From: Enoplolaimus lenunculus
Lineage: Eukaryota; Nematoda; Enoplea; Enoplida; Thoracostomopsidae
Length of the DNA: 64,000 nucleotides
Assembly: GCA_030248215.1 (NCBI GenBank)
Contig: JASANG010000205.1
Span: forward strand, 1 to 64,000
Direction: 5' to 3'
Part shown: one piece after another, positions 39,149 to 50,492 of the stretch
Numbering within the stretch: position 1 is the first letter of the stretch
Layout of the letters: every line of letters starts with the position of its first letter
Position numbers and translations under genes: made by a program
The notes under the pieces: model-generated
Seen by the model: only the letters and a program-made list of their open reading frames with translations
What the model was told of the DNA's origin: nothing
Databases searched by the model: none

Positions 39149-39536
39149 CAGGGTTCTAACAGGAACTAAATTTTGCCGGAACAGGAACAAGAACAGGAAC
39201 CGGAATTTGAAAATAATTTTCGTTACCGAATTACAGTTGTACTTTTTAAGAAACTTGGTACACAATTGCGTTAGTGAATTTTCAGCTATTTATTCATAAA
39301 ATTTTGCGAAAACCCATCAGAGACCGTTTATTAACAAAGTTGAACTAATTGCAAAAACACTTGTTTCGAAATAAATTTTATTGACAAAGTTTCCAGCATG
39401 TAAATGATTGTGAATAAATTGCCACGACACCGAAAAATTTCCGTTTTTGCATCTTTGAACGCAGGAACAAGAACAGGAATAGGAATTATATTTTTGCAGG
39501 AATTCCGGCCGGAACAGGAATTTCGGTTGAACCCTG
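39149..39536. mobile_element. hAT-like element with 8-bp duplication
   Basis: CAGGGTTC at the left and GAACCCTG at the right, with CAGGAACAAGAACAGGAA-type subterminal words on both sides. Flanks are CTAAATTG and CTAAATAG, a 7/8 match of the length expected for hAT. It has no transposase ORF. Confidence 0.72.
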
Positions 39537-39639
39537 CTAAATAGGAAACACTACAATTACGATCTTTGGGACCGGCATGTCGGAAAAATCTTTTACAGTA
39601 GTGTAGACAGTATAACGTGGACGATCCATTCGGCAAAAG

Positions 39640-39700
39640 TTATTCTTCAGTTTAGGCTTAGGAATATGCTTATACTGTTGTTACGGCCCAGTTTTATAGT
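39640..39700 (-). mobile_element. subfamily A fragment
   Basis: TTTAGGCTTAGGAATATGCTTATACTGTTGTTACGGCCCAGTTTTATAG is the right part of an A/B element. The left part is missing. Confidence 0.55.
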
Positions 39701-39988
39701 TTGGTCAAATCGTTAAATTGGAGCTACACATGATTGAGAATACAAACAGTTTTATAATCTGAATACGTTTGCCATGTGTTTTTAGATGTTACACAATGTT
39801 TGTCAGAGTAAAATGAATCGACTTCAAGTTTTAGTTGTAATTAAAAATATTTTGAACAAAAACAATTCTTTACGTCGTCATGTATCTTATTCCAACACAA
39901 TTATTCAAACTAACCGTTCAATTTGGCCACAAAGCCAAAGTATGTCAACAGTACCGCGTCAAGGAATAGCTTTAATAAAACCGGAACA

Positions 39989-40137
39989 CGAGCCCGTAGC
40001 CAAGGTGGGTGGGGCACGAGCTTAGTTTCCGCCGGGAAACTAAAAACTTTCAACCTTGCTTGTAAGTTATCGAAAACCATTGTATGCCCCTCCTGAAAAT
40101 TTTTTGCATCACCTAGCAAGGTGAGCTAGCTACAGGC
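39989..40137 (-). mobile_element. family J MITE
   Basis: GCCCGTAGCCAAGGTGGGTGGGGC..AAACTTTCAACCTTGCTTGTAAGTTATCGAAAACCATTGTATGCCCCTCCTGAAAATTTTTTGCATCACCTAGCAAGGTGAGCTAGCTACAGGC covers the whole family consensus in reverse. Confidence 0.78.
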
Positions 40138-40684
40138 ATTCCGGCACAACAAGGGTGGGTTTAAAATCACGAAACGGGTAATGGTATGTTTATGAAGGGT
40201 GATGCACCCTTGACGGATGAGAGCGGTATATACCAGGGTAAACAGGACGCGATCAAAGCTAGCAAAAAAACCAAACGTAATTTTAGTAATAAATGTTGAT
40301 ATCAAATTTTAAGTTTGATTCCTTTTGAGGGGGGTTAACCGATAAAGCAATAAATTAAGTTTCAAAAATCTATATCAATTGCTAAGTCAACGCAAGCGTG
40401 TTTTGTTAACTAATTTTCATTCTGTATACGTTTCACGTTAACATATCGTGACTCGAGTTAATACATCATATTTGCCATACTCAAACCCAAATTAAATTCA
40501 AACATGCATAACATAAGCATGGTACAAAATTAACCATTTCAATATGACTTTAATTTGAAAAGTTCAAAACGCGTAGCTAAAATTGTAATTTGGGTTCAAT
40601 ATCGCGTCAGACAAACGATTTCAAGTGACCTTTAGAACGTTGGTAAAAAATAAATTCATGGACAATGTTTTATATAGGCAGCAC
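40138..40684. other. non-coding stretch
   Basis: AT-rich with no recognised feature. Confidence 0.45.
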
Positions 40685-40770
40685 GACTCGACCACGCCGG
40701 CAATCGAACCTCAGTCCTCTTGCACTCGAGTTAAGCATGCTATCGCTACAGCATGCGAACATTGCAATAA
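40685..40770 (-). mobile_element. tRNA-derived SINE or tRNA pseudogene
   Basis: On the minus strand GTAGCGATAGCATGCTTAACTCGAGTGCAAGAGGACTGAGGTTCGATTGCCGGC keeps A-box-like and B-box-like (GGTTCGATTGC) motifs at tRNA spacing, but no paired acceptor stem is obvious. Confidence 0.5.
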
Positions 40771-41659
40771 TTTCTTATACCGGTATATGTGCGCATGAAT
40801 AGCAGCAATCTCTTTGCTTTACATACACATACCGTGCATATATATACCGACAGGTACTGTTGGGCCCCCATATATAGAGCAGGTTTTGAACCAAGTCATC
40901 GGCCGTGGAACCTAAAGTAGGTTTAGGTATAGGATATGGATTTAATTTATGGACAGGGCTTATGCTTTAGCTTAGGCGTAGACTTAGATTCAGGTAAATT
41001 GCAAGTAACTGAAGCATTAAGACTGTGTTCCGGTATGGCGGTCGACGTGACTAATTCTGCCACTGGGCTGGAAGGTTTACTGTAGTGGATTTAGATTCGT
41101 TTTTACAAGTAAAACAGGTCTAAAATCATTCAAAATGCTACAGACACCGGTACCTTGTACCACTGGATTTAAAATTGACTTGAGTAGTAATGTGTAGATG
41201 CCTACTGACAGATTCAATGGGGCACTCCGGCCTAGACCCATTAACTGAAACCAAAATCAAAATTTTGTATAAAGGTTTAGCACTAAAATTGCGTTCGGCT
41301 TTTGCTGGCTTCGTTTGCGAATTTTTATTGCGTTTGGCTTTTCATTGGCTTCGCTCGCGATTTTTTTCCACTAATATACTTCGTGCAGCCACCACTTTCA
41401 GAAATTTCTTAATTTGCTGCTCAAACCTTCAGTTGTTAACACAAAGTGACAAATAAAGTTATAGATCAAATCAATGAGGTACTTAGTGGTCCCACCTGAC
41501 AAGAAAAAATAAAAATTGAAATGCCGTGGCCCTTAAGTTCAGCTTCACGGTACGTCCATTAAACCCTTCTCACATTGAGTTGCCTATCGGCAACTCAGCG
41601 CAGTTTATATACGTTAAATAATATATATCACACCGTGTCTAACAATTGCAACACTTTTA

Positions 41660-41840
41660 CATAGTACTAAATCACCACAAGACGTGAGAGCCCCCTCGGG
41701 CTCGAGTGTCAAGCTCCTATAGCTGAGTGGTGATGATATACGCCTCCCACTCCAGTCACTGGAGTTCGAATCCTAGCATAAAAGTAGGTCTCAGGGGAAA
41801 TAGAAAATATTCATGTGAGGAAAGGGTTAAGCATTGCGTA
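41660..41840 (+). mobile_element. tRNA-derived SINE copy
   Basis: TATAGCTGAGTGGTGATGATATACGCC (A-box) and GGAGTTCGAATCCTAGC (B-box), colinear with the SINE at 1655-1835 on both sides of the tRNA-like part. Confidence 0.65.
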
Positions 41841-41878
41841 TGGCATAACAAATTCTTGTTAATATTGTTGCTTACTTG

Positions 41879-42088
41879 GGCCCGTGTAAAGATCAGAGGC
41901 GGAACGTTTCCTGTGCGGCTACAATAGGTAAGGTTTAGCTAAGAAGAGCTATTTTACTTAGGCTTAGGCTTTGACTTAGTCATACGATTGAGCTTAGCAA
42001 TGCGCTCGTTCTTACGCTTAGGCTTATCCTTAGGCTTAGGTTTACGAATATGCTTACACTTCTGTTACGGCTGTGTTCTATACATTGC
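41879..42088 (-). mobile_element. subfamily B MITE
   Basis: GGGCCCGTGTAAAGATCAGAGGCGGAACG on the left, CTTCTGTTACGGCTGTGTTCTATACATTG on the right. The left end is B-type and the right A-type, with TTAGGC words between. Confidence 0.75.
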
Positions 42089-43098
42089 AATGGCGGCTAA
42101 TTCAAGCTGCACCATCTGCACCTATTTCAAAACCAGTTCAAGCTCTCAAACCTAAGCCCAAAAACTTAAAGTTGAACTTTGTTATTAAAACGGCGGTCGA
42201 AATCAACTTCAATAGATTTTTGGTAAAAAATTTCACAAACCAAACCCGCAAAATGACAAATTTTAATCATTTTTCAGATTTAAAATTTTAGCGAACAACC
42301 GTTTTTTTGGCAAAAAACAGCTCAAAAGCCGACCGAAATCAGGAGCGTGCGCAAACGGGGAAACATTGGACTCCTGATTACTCTTTGAAATGCTTCGGAA
42401 AACGGAAAAAAGGTTCACTCCAGCTGGTATTAGCCGCTTTTAATCCAAAGTTCAAAACTTTCAATTAAACGCGATATGGTCGCTATCAAAACGGACGTCT
42501 CAATCCTGCGATTCCCGCTCGACATGACAATCTAAGCGCTACGCCTCTAACCTGAAAAGCTTTCATTCTAAACAAAATTTGACCCGAACTATTCAACGAT
42601 CGGACGTCCGGTAGCGGCCATCAAAGCCTTTTGCTACTTCAAACCGACACAATATCCGTTTGAACTTAGAACCGGAAACGGTATATTTTTTAACATTTTT
42701 CAATAAAACGTTAAAATCATAATTTATATTTTTAGCAAATAGTCGCCGCGTTTGAGCGTCAACGAAAAAACATTTAAAACTTTTACCACAAATTTCTTGT
42801 CAAATTTATAGATTGTAAATAGGAAAAAGCTTAAAACATTATTCATACTTTAACTAACAATGCCCGGGTGGGAGGGGACTGTGTCCGCCAAACCCAAACA
42901 CGGCATTCCTCAAAGGTTGGCTGAGCAATGTACAGTGCCGCAATCCTGTATTCATAGTTGTGTGTCTTGATACTGTAAGATTTTGGGTTTTTCGAGTTGA
43001 ATTATCTACGGACGCTTTCGAGTTAAAATTTGAACCCGATTAGCATATTTTAACACAGAGTTACATGAATATATTAATAATGGCTTATAACACTGTCA
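42089..43098. other. unassigned stretch
   Basis: An ORF of 72 codons at 42073-42291 begins inside the MITE edge and shows no domain. The remainder is non-coding as far as can be seen. Confidence 0.4.
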
Positions 43099-43262
43099 GG
43101 CCCGTAGCCAGCTCACCTTTGCTAGAGGAGACTAAAAAAATTTTCACGATCGGCATTCAAGGGTTTTCAATGACTTACAAGCAAGGGGTTGACAATTTTC
43201 TTGGTGGGGCCAAAATTTTTCACGAGCGGCCCAGCTTCTGGCCCCGCGTGACTACGGGCTTG
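43099..43262 (+). mobile_element. family J MITE
   Basis: AGGCCCGTAGCCAGCTCACC at the left, ATTCAAGGGTTTTCAATGACTTACAAGCAAGG inside, and GTGACTACGGGC at the right. Confidence 0.8.
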
Positions 43263-43715
43263 AACAGTCTGATGCTGTTGCAGTACGTTTATGGGGCGCT
43301 GAGTTTTTTGCCCATTTAAGGAACTGTTCGAATTTTCACCGATACCTAAGAAACCATACAAAAATATTTAAAACCTCGAAGCCTTTAGGAAAAAGCGTAG
43401 ACTTTTTTGAGTTTTATCGTTTAAAACTTGTACGGTATTCAGCCGTGGATCCAGGATTTTTCGTCGGACGAGGATGCTTTGTGTTTTGAAATTTAACAAT
43501 TTTTAAATGTGTTTGAAAAGTAATTAAACTGTGTTTAAGCAGCACACAGTTTAGGGATTTCAAATCTACAATAGCGTTAAAATCCAAACAGCTTTGCGAA
43601 AACAAACTGTGAGCTTTGTTTGGCTCAAATGTTACGAGTCGGATCACTTTCGTTGATCGCGAGGCGCAGGTTTGTATTTATCAGATATATGGAATGGCAA
43701 ATTATACATACTTAC

Positions 43716-43792
<77 letters not shown>

Positions 43793-43862
43793 CATATTTA
43801 TATATATTTATTTATATATATGTATATACATCTATATATATAATTATATATAAATAAATAAA
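43716..43862. repeat. (TA)n microsatellite
   Basis: About 70 bp of pure TA repeat followed by TATTTATACA-type variants. The Tyr/Ile ORFs over it are artefacts. Confidence 0.95.
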
Positions 43863-44679
43863 TAAATATACATATGTATATATTCAGTGGGGTAAAGTTA
43901 CCTTTAATCACAAAAGCATCTAATGACGAGATATAAACGTCAGATCAAAACGAAAAATAAACCATAACGAACAGATCAGATAGTAAAAGTTTGCTTAGTA
44001 TCATTATCAATAGGCAACATTGTATTCTAACAATGAACCTACGCATGATATAGCTTTATCTGCATACATTCTTACATGCAACCAGAAACGGGAGAGCATA
44101 CACGGGTAGAAATAGACGATTTAATATATTCCTTCCCAAAATATCTAGAAACACAAGAAGAAAACACTTTTTGCAAGCTGATAATAGTAAAATTTTGAAA
44201 TTGTATCAGTCAAAAAATATCTTGTTATATCAGAACTTGACCATTTTGAACTTTACAGGCTGGCTGCACCCCGTCATAAAAAGATATCAGCATCGAAACT
44301 GGGAGTTGTTAGTAAAAAGAGTCAGGGAGCAGTTCAGGGTAGCGTAGCTAAGAATATTTTTTGACATTATAAAAAAATAAAGTAAAGAAACATAATAAAA
44401 ATGTTATTAATAAAAATAAATTTATTTTTGAAAATCCATATAATTCTTTTAAATTAATTAAAATCATTTTCGGCCAAGGGGGACACCTGGGGCGGGACGA
44501 TCTCCCTCGGCTTTATTCGGAGTAGCGGCTCTGAAATTTATACATATATTATAATGTATTACAGAACATGAACACACACATTGGTCCGCGCCGAATGAGA
44601 GCCAAGGTTTTCTAGAGTTTCGCTTCCGGAAACTAAATCTGTATTCGTTACTATTGCGAAAACATTGTCTTGTTGCCAG
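43863..44679. other. non-coding stretch
   Basis: AT-rich with no recognised gene, RNA or element. Confidence 0.45.
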
Positions 44680-44830
44680 GCCCGTAGCCAGTTCACCTTG
44701 CAAGCGGGGTTCAACATTATTCTACACGGGTATACAAACGTTTGCGAGCAAGGTTGAATCTTTTCTAGACGGGTCAAAATTGTTCTCGGGGGAGCAAAGG
44801 CCCTCCTCCTGACAGATCTCCGGTTTCGGA
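44680..44830 (+). mobile_element. family J MITE, decayed
   Basis: AGGCCCGTAGCCAGTTCACCTTGCAAGCGGGGTTCAA..CATACAAACGTTTGCGAGCAAGGTTGAATCTTTTCTAGACGGGTCAAAATTGTTC. The right end is degraded (TTTCGGACCC). Confidence 0.65.
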
Positions 44831-44937
44831 CCCGAGTTGATTAACGTTTAACGGTTTGCCAACTCTATGTTAATAACCAATAATGTAGTCGTTTTTTGTA
44901 TGCCTGACCCCACCAATTCAAATTCCTTGGTATGCGA

Positions 44938-45110
44938 CAAGCCCGTAGCCGGCTCACCTTGCCAGGGAGGGGGGTTGAAGATTTTTCAGGAGGGGCTTTC
45001 AAGGGTTTTTAATGACTTGCAAGTAAGGTTGAAAATTTTCTTGGGGGAACAAAATTTTTCCAGGGGTGGCCTCCTGAGTGCCCCTGGCCACCCCTTTGCT
45101 ACGGGTTCGG
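44938..45110 (+). mobile_element. family J MITE
   Basis: CAAGCCCGTAGCCGGCTCACCTTGCCAGGGAGG..TTTCAAGGGTTTTTAATGACTTGCAAGTAAGGTTGAAAATTTTCTTGGGGGAAC..TTTGCTACGGG. Confidence 0.8.
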
Positions 45111-45134
45111 GTACGCCATTGAAATATACATATA

Positions 45135-45281
45135 TCAGCCAATATAGAACAAGGCCGTAACAGAAGTATAAGCGTTTTTTAAAGCCTAAGCCTAAACAAA
45201 AAATTAGTCGAAAGATTAAGCTTATACTCTGTTGCAGTTCCGCAGAAAAGTGTTCCGCCCGTGATGTTTACATGGGCCCAT
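45135..45281 (+). mobile_element. hybrid A/B MITE with perfect 8-bp duplication
   Basis: AGCCAATATAGAACAAGGCCG on the left and GTTCCGCCCGTGATGTTTACATGGGCC on the right. CATATATC flanks both sides exactly. It has only one or two hexamers in the core. Confidence 0.85.
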
Positions 45282-45708
45282 ATATCAATATTTGAACAGA
45301 AATAAAAAAACTGATATGTAATTGTTTGAATTAAATTAGTAACTGACCGCTAGCGCAGTTACGATTGCGTTTCGTGCCAAGTTAGCGTCATTTAACCGTT
45401 CTGACTAACGAGAGACGAAATACATATTTGTACCCTCGAATATATCAAGTTATTCTAAACCCTGTAACTGTCAAATGGTTTCTGGTTTCTAGAAATTTCA
45501 AGGAAACAAATATCCTCTTGTTTTTCGTTCTATACGCAACTTATTTTGATGGAAAAGAATATACTTTACCAGTGAGCGCTGATTGACCCCAATAATATGT
45601 AGTGCGGCACGGTATAGAACCAAGAAGATAAGAAAATTTCAATGTTTCCAGTACAGTTGTCACCAGCGATGGGGTAGATTCTGCATTATAGGTCTTATAC
45701 ACAGTCAA

Positions 45709-45870
45709 GCCAAGTAGCCAGGTCACCCTGCTAGAGAGCTAAAAATTTTTTATGAAGGGCATACAAGGGTTTTCGATAACTTACAAGCAAGGTTGAAAAT
45801 TTTTAAGGGGATGGCAAAATTCTTCCAGGGGAACTGAGTCCCGTCTTGCCAGCGTTTGACTACGGGCCCA
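45709..45870 (+). mobile_element. family J MITE
   Basis: CCAAGTAGCCAGGTCACCCTGCTAGAG..GGCATACAAGGGTTTTCGATAACTTACAAGCAAGGTTGAAAATTTTTAAGG..GTTTGACTACGGGCCC. Confidence 0.78.
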
Positions 45871-46769
45871 TATACTGTGTAAACATCGGTAAATGACGCA
45901 AAAATTCGGTGTTTTGATAGTTTTTGATCCCTGGGTGGTCGGGGAGTGAATGTTTGTCGACAAGGGGAACATAAGGACGTACAGGCGGCATGCGCTACCA
46001 GAGCTACCAGAGAAGGCTCTAGTATGCTTTCCGCTAGCATTTAAAAGTAAACGCTCAAACTCAGGCTTAGGCAATGACTTGTGAAATGGTTTAGGATCAG
46101 AAACACTTTTATTCCGAAACCTAAGCCTAAGCTCATGATAAGCCTGAAGCCTAAGCCTAAGCCTGTAGAGGGAAATCTACTATAGAGTCGCTAAAATTTG
46201 TGTAGGTATATGTGCGTACACGTTCAAAAACACCACAAATTTTTGTTATTTTGATCCTCTTTTAGTTCATTTTTGTAGAATCCAGGTATACAACAAAGGC
46301 CAACTTGAAGCAAAAGTTACAAAATTCATACAAAATCTTAAGCAAAAGCTTTTTTTGGAACATTCGCTATTTATTCTATAAAGCCTAGCAAATATATGAA
46401 CGCCTCAATTGTATGAGCAATAAAAAGCGATATTCGTTTAGTGTTACTTTGAATTAATCTGTTTTGTTAATTTGATCACTATCCGTTTCAGCTCCACAGA
46501 TTGGAAAAATTTGGTTGTCTAATTATTTTTCTATACGGTCCGTACTGTATCGGTTCATACCAATGTGTGCCGGAACCGATTTTTAGTACCAGCCCACCCT
46601 GTACATGTCCATTATTATTCTATCCCTTGTATACATCAAACGCAGCTAATTAGCAACTAAGAAATAGAAAAAAATTGTTCATCTAAACCGTTAATTATAT
46701 TAATCATTAACTTTAGCTTAAAATCTTCACTGAGACTAAATCCGATTACGTAGTGCATGCAAACCAGGC
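45871..46769. other. unassigned stretch with CCTAAG fragments
   Basis: 46055-46175 contains AGGCTTAGGCAATGAC and AACCTAAGCCTAAGC..GAAGCCTAAGCCTAAGCC, an inverted remnant of a telomere-like MITE without termini. 46530-46610 ends CCAGCCCACCCTG, a possible hAT-type end. No gene is seen. Confidence 0.45.
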
Positions 46770-46933
46770 TCGTAGCCAGCTCACCTGGCTAGGATTTTTA
46801 AAAATTTACCAGTTAGAAGATACAAAAGTTTTTAATGACTTATAAGCAAGGTTAAAAAATTTTCACGGAGGGAGCAAAATTTTTCCACTTGGAGCTGAGT
46901 CCTTGCCCCCCGGCTCCACTGTCTACGGGCCCG
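46770..46933 (+). mobile_element. family J MITE
   Basis: AGGCTCGTAGCCAGCTCACC..TTTTTAATGACTTATAAGCAAGGTTAAAAAATTTTCACGG..CTGTCTACGGGCCC. Confidence 0.75.
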
Positions 46934-47222
46934 CTGCAAACCAGCAAGAGCCTCATAAAGTTTACAGGTGTATTATGAACATCGCAAAGTCAGGCAAAAT
47001 GTGCAATTTCCCTACGGAATCGTTACTAGATCACTATATGAACCATCAAATATTGGCACAAAAAATTGAAAACCATAAATCCAACTATAATTATAACCTA
47101 TGAGGTTTACTGTAATCTCTAATGACTACTTTGAAAACCTTTCTTAACAGTCCATTGCCGATTTAACCAGATTTTTCCCAACGGTGGATACTGTAATTTT
47201 TGTAAAATATTAGGCGAAATCT

Positions 47223-47474
47223 ACACTGTAAATTTCAATGAGTTCCTTTTAACTCAGAATGAGTTGAATCCACTCATAAATGAGAGCTCTGAATTAGATC
47301 TTTCAGAACTCAGAATTTTGCATTGATTGAACTAATTCTAAGTTAATTAATTAACCCACTCAAAAATAAATCAACTCAGAGTGAGTCAATGTTCACTGGT
47401 ACTAACTTAGCCAGAAATGACCAATTTTCCCTCTGAGTGTTATTAATCAACTCATTGGAATTTACAGTGTACAG
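47223..47474. mobile_element. family G MITE, complete
   Basis: CACTGTAAATTTCAATGAGTTCC on the left and ATCAACTCATTGGAATTTACAGTGT on the right enclose nested GAGTTGA/TCAACTC arms. Confidence 0.82.
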
Positions 47475-47491
47475 AAAATGAATGCATATAT

Positions 47492-47733
47492 GTAAAGCCC
47501 TATTGACACGTGCCAGTTTTTGCTGCGAGAACTTGCAACTGCAACTTGCACTTGTAAGTTTTGTCAAAAATCCCGTTCGAAAAATTTAGTTCACATGTGT
47601 TAATAACCATGCAGTTTCGCTGAATTTATTGCCGCCACTTTCTCATTGGCTGATGAAAATAATACAAGTTTTGCGTGTAAAATTTGCAGCTGCAAGTTCT
47701 CGCATCAAATACTTGCACGTGTGAATAGGGCAT
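47492..47733. mobile_element. family N palindromic MITE
   Basis: GCCCTATTGACACGTGCCAG on the left and TTGCACGTGTGAATAGGGC on the right. The inner arms GCTGCGAGAACTTGCAACTGC and GCAGCTGCAAGTTCTCGCATC are also inverted. Single copy here, non-coding. Confidence 0.72.
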
Positions 47734-47934
47734 AAGACTTATCAACCCAACAAATGAATCAGCGTTGAAATTAAAAATAGTCTCAGGGTCTTAAAGACTA
47801 AATGACTCATAGTCTCTACCCTTGGATTTTCGAGTTACCATAAAAAATATGCGATGTTTGAGCCAAAATTACGAACTTAAATCGAAAATACTTCTACTTG
47901 AGTGGAGCAGTTTGACTCTTTAGTCATGTACGCT

Positions 47935-48433
47935 GTAAATTCAAATGAGTAAATTAATCAACTCAGCGAACGATTTAGTCGTTTCTGGCTATTTCACTGT
48001 AAATTTCAGTGAGTTGATTTTAACTCAGAATGAGTTGAATCACTCAGTCTGAGTTAAGCTTATCAGAACTCAGAATTTTGAGTTGATTCAATTTATTCTG
48101 AGTTAATTAATCAATCAACTCACCCAGAGTCAACTCAACTCAGAGTAAGAATTAGCTCAACTCAGAGTGAGTTAATGCTTACTGATATTAATTCAGAAAT
48201 AACTAACTTGCTAGCTGAGCTGATTAATCAACTCATTGAAATTTACAGTGTTCTGAGTTAATAACAGTAAATACTAACTCACTCTTAGCTGCTTCAATTC
48301 CGCGTTAGTTAATTAATCAACTCTCAGAATGAGTTCAATGAATTCAGAACCTCAGTTCTGAACAACTTTAATTCAAACTCTGTGATTCGACTCATTCTGA
48401 ATTAAAATCAATTCACTGGAATTTACAGTGTAA
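47935..48433. mobile_element. two or three adjoining family G MITEs
   Basis: CGCTGTAAATTCAAATGAGTA begins the block, CACTGTAAATTTCAGTGAGTTGATTTTAACTC opens a complete copy ending ATTGAAATTTACAGTGT at about 48251, and a further copy ends CACTGGAATTTACAGTGT at about 48432. Insertions of like into like are likely. Confidence 0.72.
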
Positions 48434-48567
48434 AACTGATAAGTTTATATCTCATTTAGTATTTATTTGAAAAATTCCTACCCTCGACCCAAAGAACACG
48501 GTTGCTCTTCATTCACTCCTGAGGCCTAAGGTCGCGTAAAAGATGACGCCCCAGCCTATCAAAATAC

Positions 48568-48780
48568 TCAGGAGCCACTGGTTAACGAGGACCCCAATGG
48601 AGTCAAAATGTTTCGCCAAAAGATTGTACGATCTTTATAAGCCCCTGGTATAGAGTTATCAACTTCATGATTCGCCGAAACGGACGAACTGGTCACGTTG
48701 GAAATTTTGACCCATTCGCCCGGCGTTGTCATTCTCGCGTTACGATCAGCGCCGCCTCGTATGATCAAAACCGCGCATGC
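48568..48780 (-). CDS. possible exon, unrecognised
   Basis: An acceptor-like CAGACCTTAG|GCA is followed by 70 open codons in phase 0 to TGA: ACAVLIIRGGADRNARMTTP, GEWVKISNVTSSSVSANHEV and onwards. Codon mix and composition look coding. LIIRGGAD slightly resembles FIRGGAS of the amylase C-terminal domain, which is not enough for an assignment. Confidence 0.3.
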   Translation of the reverse strand, partial: ACAVLIIRGGADRNARMTTPGEWVKISNVTSSSVSANHEVDNSIPGAYKDRTIFWRNILTPLGSSLTSGS

Positions 48781-49044
48781 CTAAGGTCTGTGGTAAATTT
48801 TAATAAATTAATATAAATTTTTAAAATCTAAACTACGAAAACAGTTATGTTACCTTGGTAATTTTTAAAATTATGCTTCTAAATGAAATTAATTTATATT
48901 GATTTATATTTAATAACATTTTTGGGTTCAAGGTAACCAGAGGAAAATTAATATTAAACACTACGTTACTGTTGACAACATAACGATCGTTGAATTGAGT
49001 TGTTTTGAATGAGAATTTCATTTTTCAAAATAAGCTGTACACAC

Positions 49045-49355
49045 GCACTAGCGGATCCAGATGGGGGCGGGGTTGTGCGGGGCGTACGCCCGGGTATCAG
49101 AAATTTTTGTGTTAAAATGGTAAGGCCCTACCTTACAATTATTTCCCTCAGAAGATTTTTTGTAAAAACAATTTTCCCGCACAGTTTTTGTGTGATGAAA
49201 TGGTAATTTTCCTACTTTACAAATTTTTGCAATTTCTCCCGACACATTTTTTGTGATGAAATAGTAAGGTCCCTACCTTACAATTTTTGCGTTTCATAAC
49301 ATTTGGCAGCGATGCCCCCTCCGTCGTAAAATTTTTGGACCCGTCTCTGTGAACA
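49045..49355. mobile_element. family Q repeat
   Basis: Three internal near-repeats of GATGAAATGGTAAGG..CCTACCTTACAATTTTTGC are bracketed by GCGGATCCAGATGGGGGCGGGG and GATGCCCCCTCCGTCGTAAAATTTTTGGACCC. The same words recur in amylase introns at 12205 and 20035. The ends are uncertain. Confidence 0.55.
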
Positions 49356-49424
49356 CGTTATCATAGCTCTAAAGAAAAGATGTCAACGCGTTCTGATGAT
49401 CAAGAGAGCTCCAATATTAACGAA

Positions 49425-49672
49425 ATTTAAGTGAGTTTATTTTAAATCCGAATGATTTGAATTACCCAGTCTGAGTTATCAGTATCAGAACTCAGTTTTT
49501 TTAGTTGATTCAATTTAATCTGAGTTAATTAACCAACTCATCCAGAGTCAGCTCAACTCAGAATGAGAATCAAGTCAACTCAGAGTGAGTTAATGTTTAC
49601 TGATATTAATTCAGAAATAATCAACGCGCTAGCTGAATTGGTTAATCAACGCATTGGAATTTACAGTGTATC
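49425..49672. mobile_element. family G MITE
   Basis: AAGTGAGTTTATTTTAAATCCGAATGATTTGAATTACC through AATCAACGCATTGGAATTTACAGTGT, with CAACTCAGAGTGAGTTAATGTTTACTGATATTAATTCAGAAATAA in common with 48160-48200. Confidence 0.72.
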
Positions 49673-49769
49673 TAAAGGTGAGGTTGTGTGTTGTAGAAAG
49701 CCTTTGTTACGAACATCGATTTTATTGTACGAAATGCATCGATCCACCTTATCCTAAAGTATTGTATTT

Positions 49770-49945
49770 AGAGCCCGTATTCTAAAATGTGTTTACCACC
49801 TATCGCACCAGTCGGTGACAGGTCCTGTAAAACCTTCAAACCGGTGAATGCTGAAGCTCAAAATTCAAAATTTTGAGTTCTGATAGTCCTAACTCAGACT
49901 GAGTGATTCAACACAATCAACTCACTCAAATTTACAGTGTTGGAA
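49770..49945. mobile_element. family I fragment joined to a family G fragment
   Basis: GAGCCCGTATTCTAAAATGTGTTTACCACCTATCGCACCAGTCGGTGACAGGT is an I end. From about 49870 TGAGTTCTGATAGTCCTAACTCAGACTGAGTGATTCAAC..AAATTTACAGTGT is a G end. Confidence 0.6.
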
Positions 49946-50303
49946 TTTGAAACAATATATTGTTATGCGGTAATGAATTTATGAACCATCTGATGTCACC
50001 GGTGAGTTATATACACAGATTCTAAAATCATTTTCTTGTTGTTTTTAACCGTTACCCTGTGGTGTAACACGAAAGGCTATAGACGAGATATTTACTTCTA
50101 CAATAATTCTCAAGGGATAAGCGAAAATATAAAGCCTAAATCAACTGTCCCTTGATGATGAAACAGTTGTATGAAACTGTTAATTTAGCTATGCTCTCTC
50201 GAACTAAAATCCTATTCGTCTATGATATGAACGTTGAAATTTCATTTAAACATTACGTTGTCCCTCAGATGTTCGCAAAATAATACCAATTAATAATTTA
50301 TTT

Positions 50304-50492
50304 GGCCAATGTTACTTTAAGGGGCGTAACAGTAGATTAAGCGTATTCCTAAGCCTAAGCCTAAGCCTTAGCTTTGCAAAAATGAGTTCCTAAGCCTACG
50401 CCTAAGCCTAAGCAAAAAATGTAATCTAGAATCTAAACCTACTGTTTTATAGACACACCACAAACCTGGACGCTCCTTAAAGTAACACGGGC
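50304..50492 (+). mobile_element. subfamily C MITE with 8-bp duplication
   Basis: GGCCAATGTTACTTTAAGGGGCG on the left and CGCTCCTTAAAGTAACACGGGC on the right, core of CCTAAGCC words. ATTTATTT lies on both sides (one G of the right terminus intervenes). Confidence 0.87.

Noticed and set aside
43616..43857. Tyr/Ile repeat ORFs
   Set aside because: Translations of a TA microsatellite.
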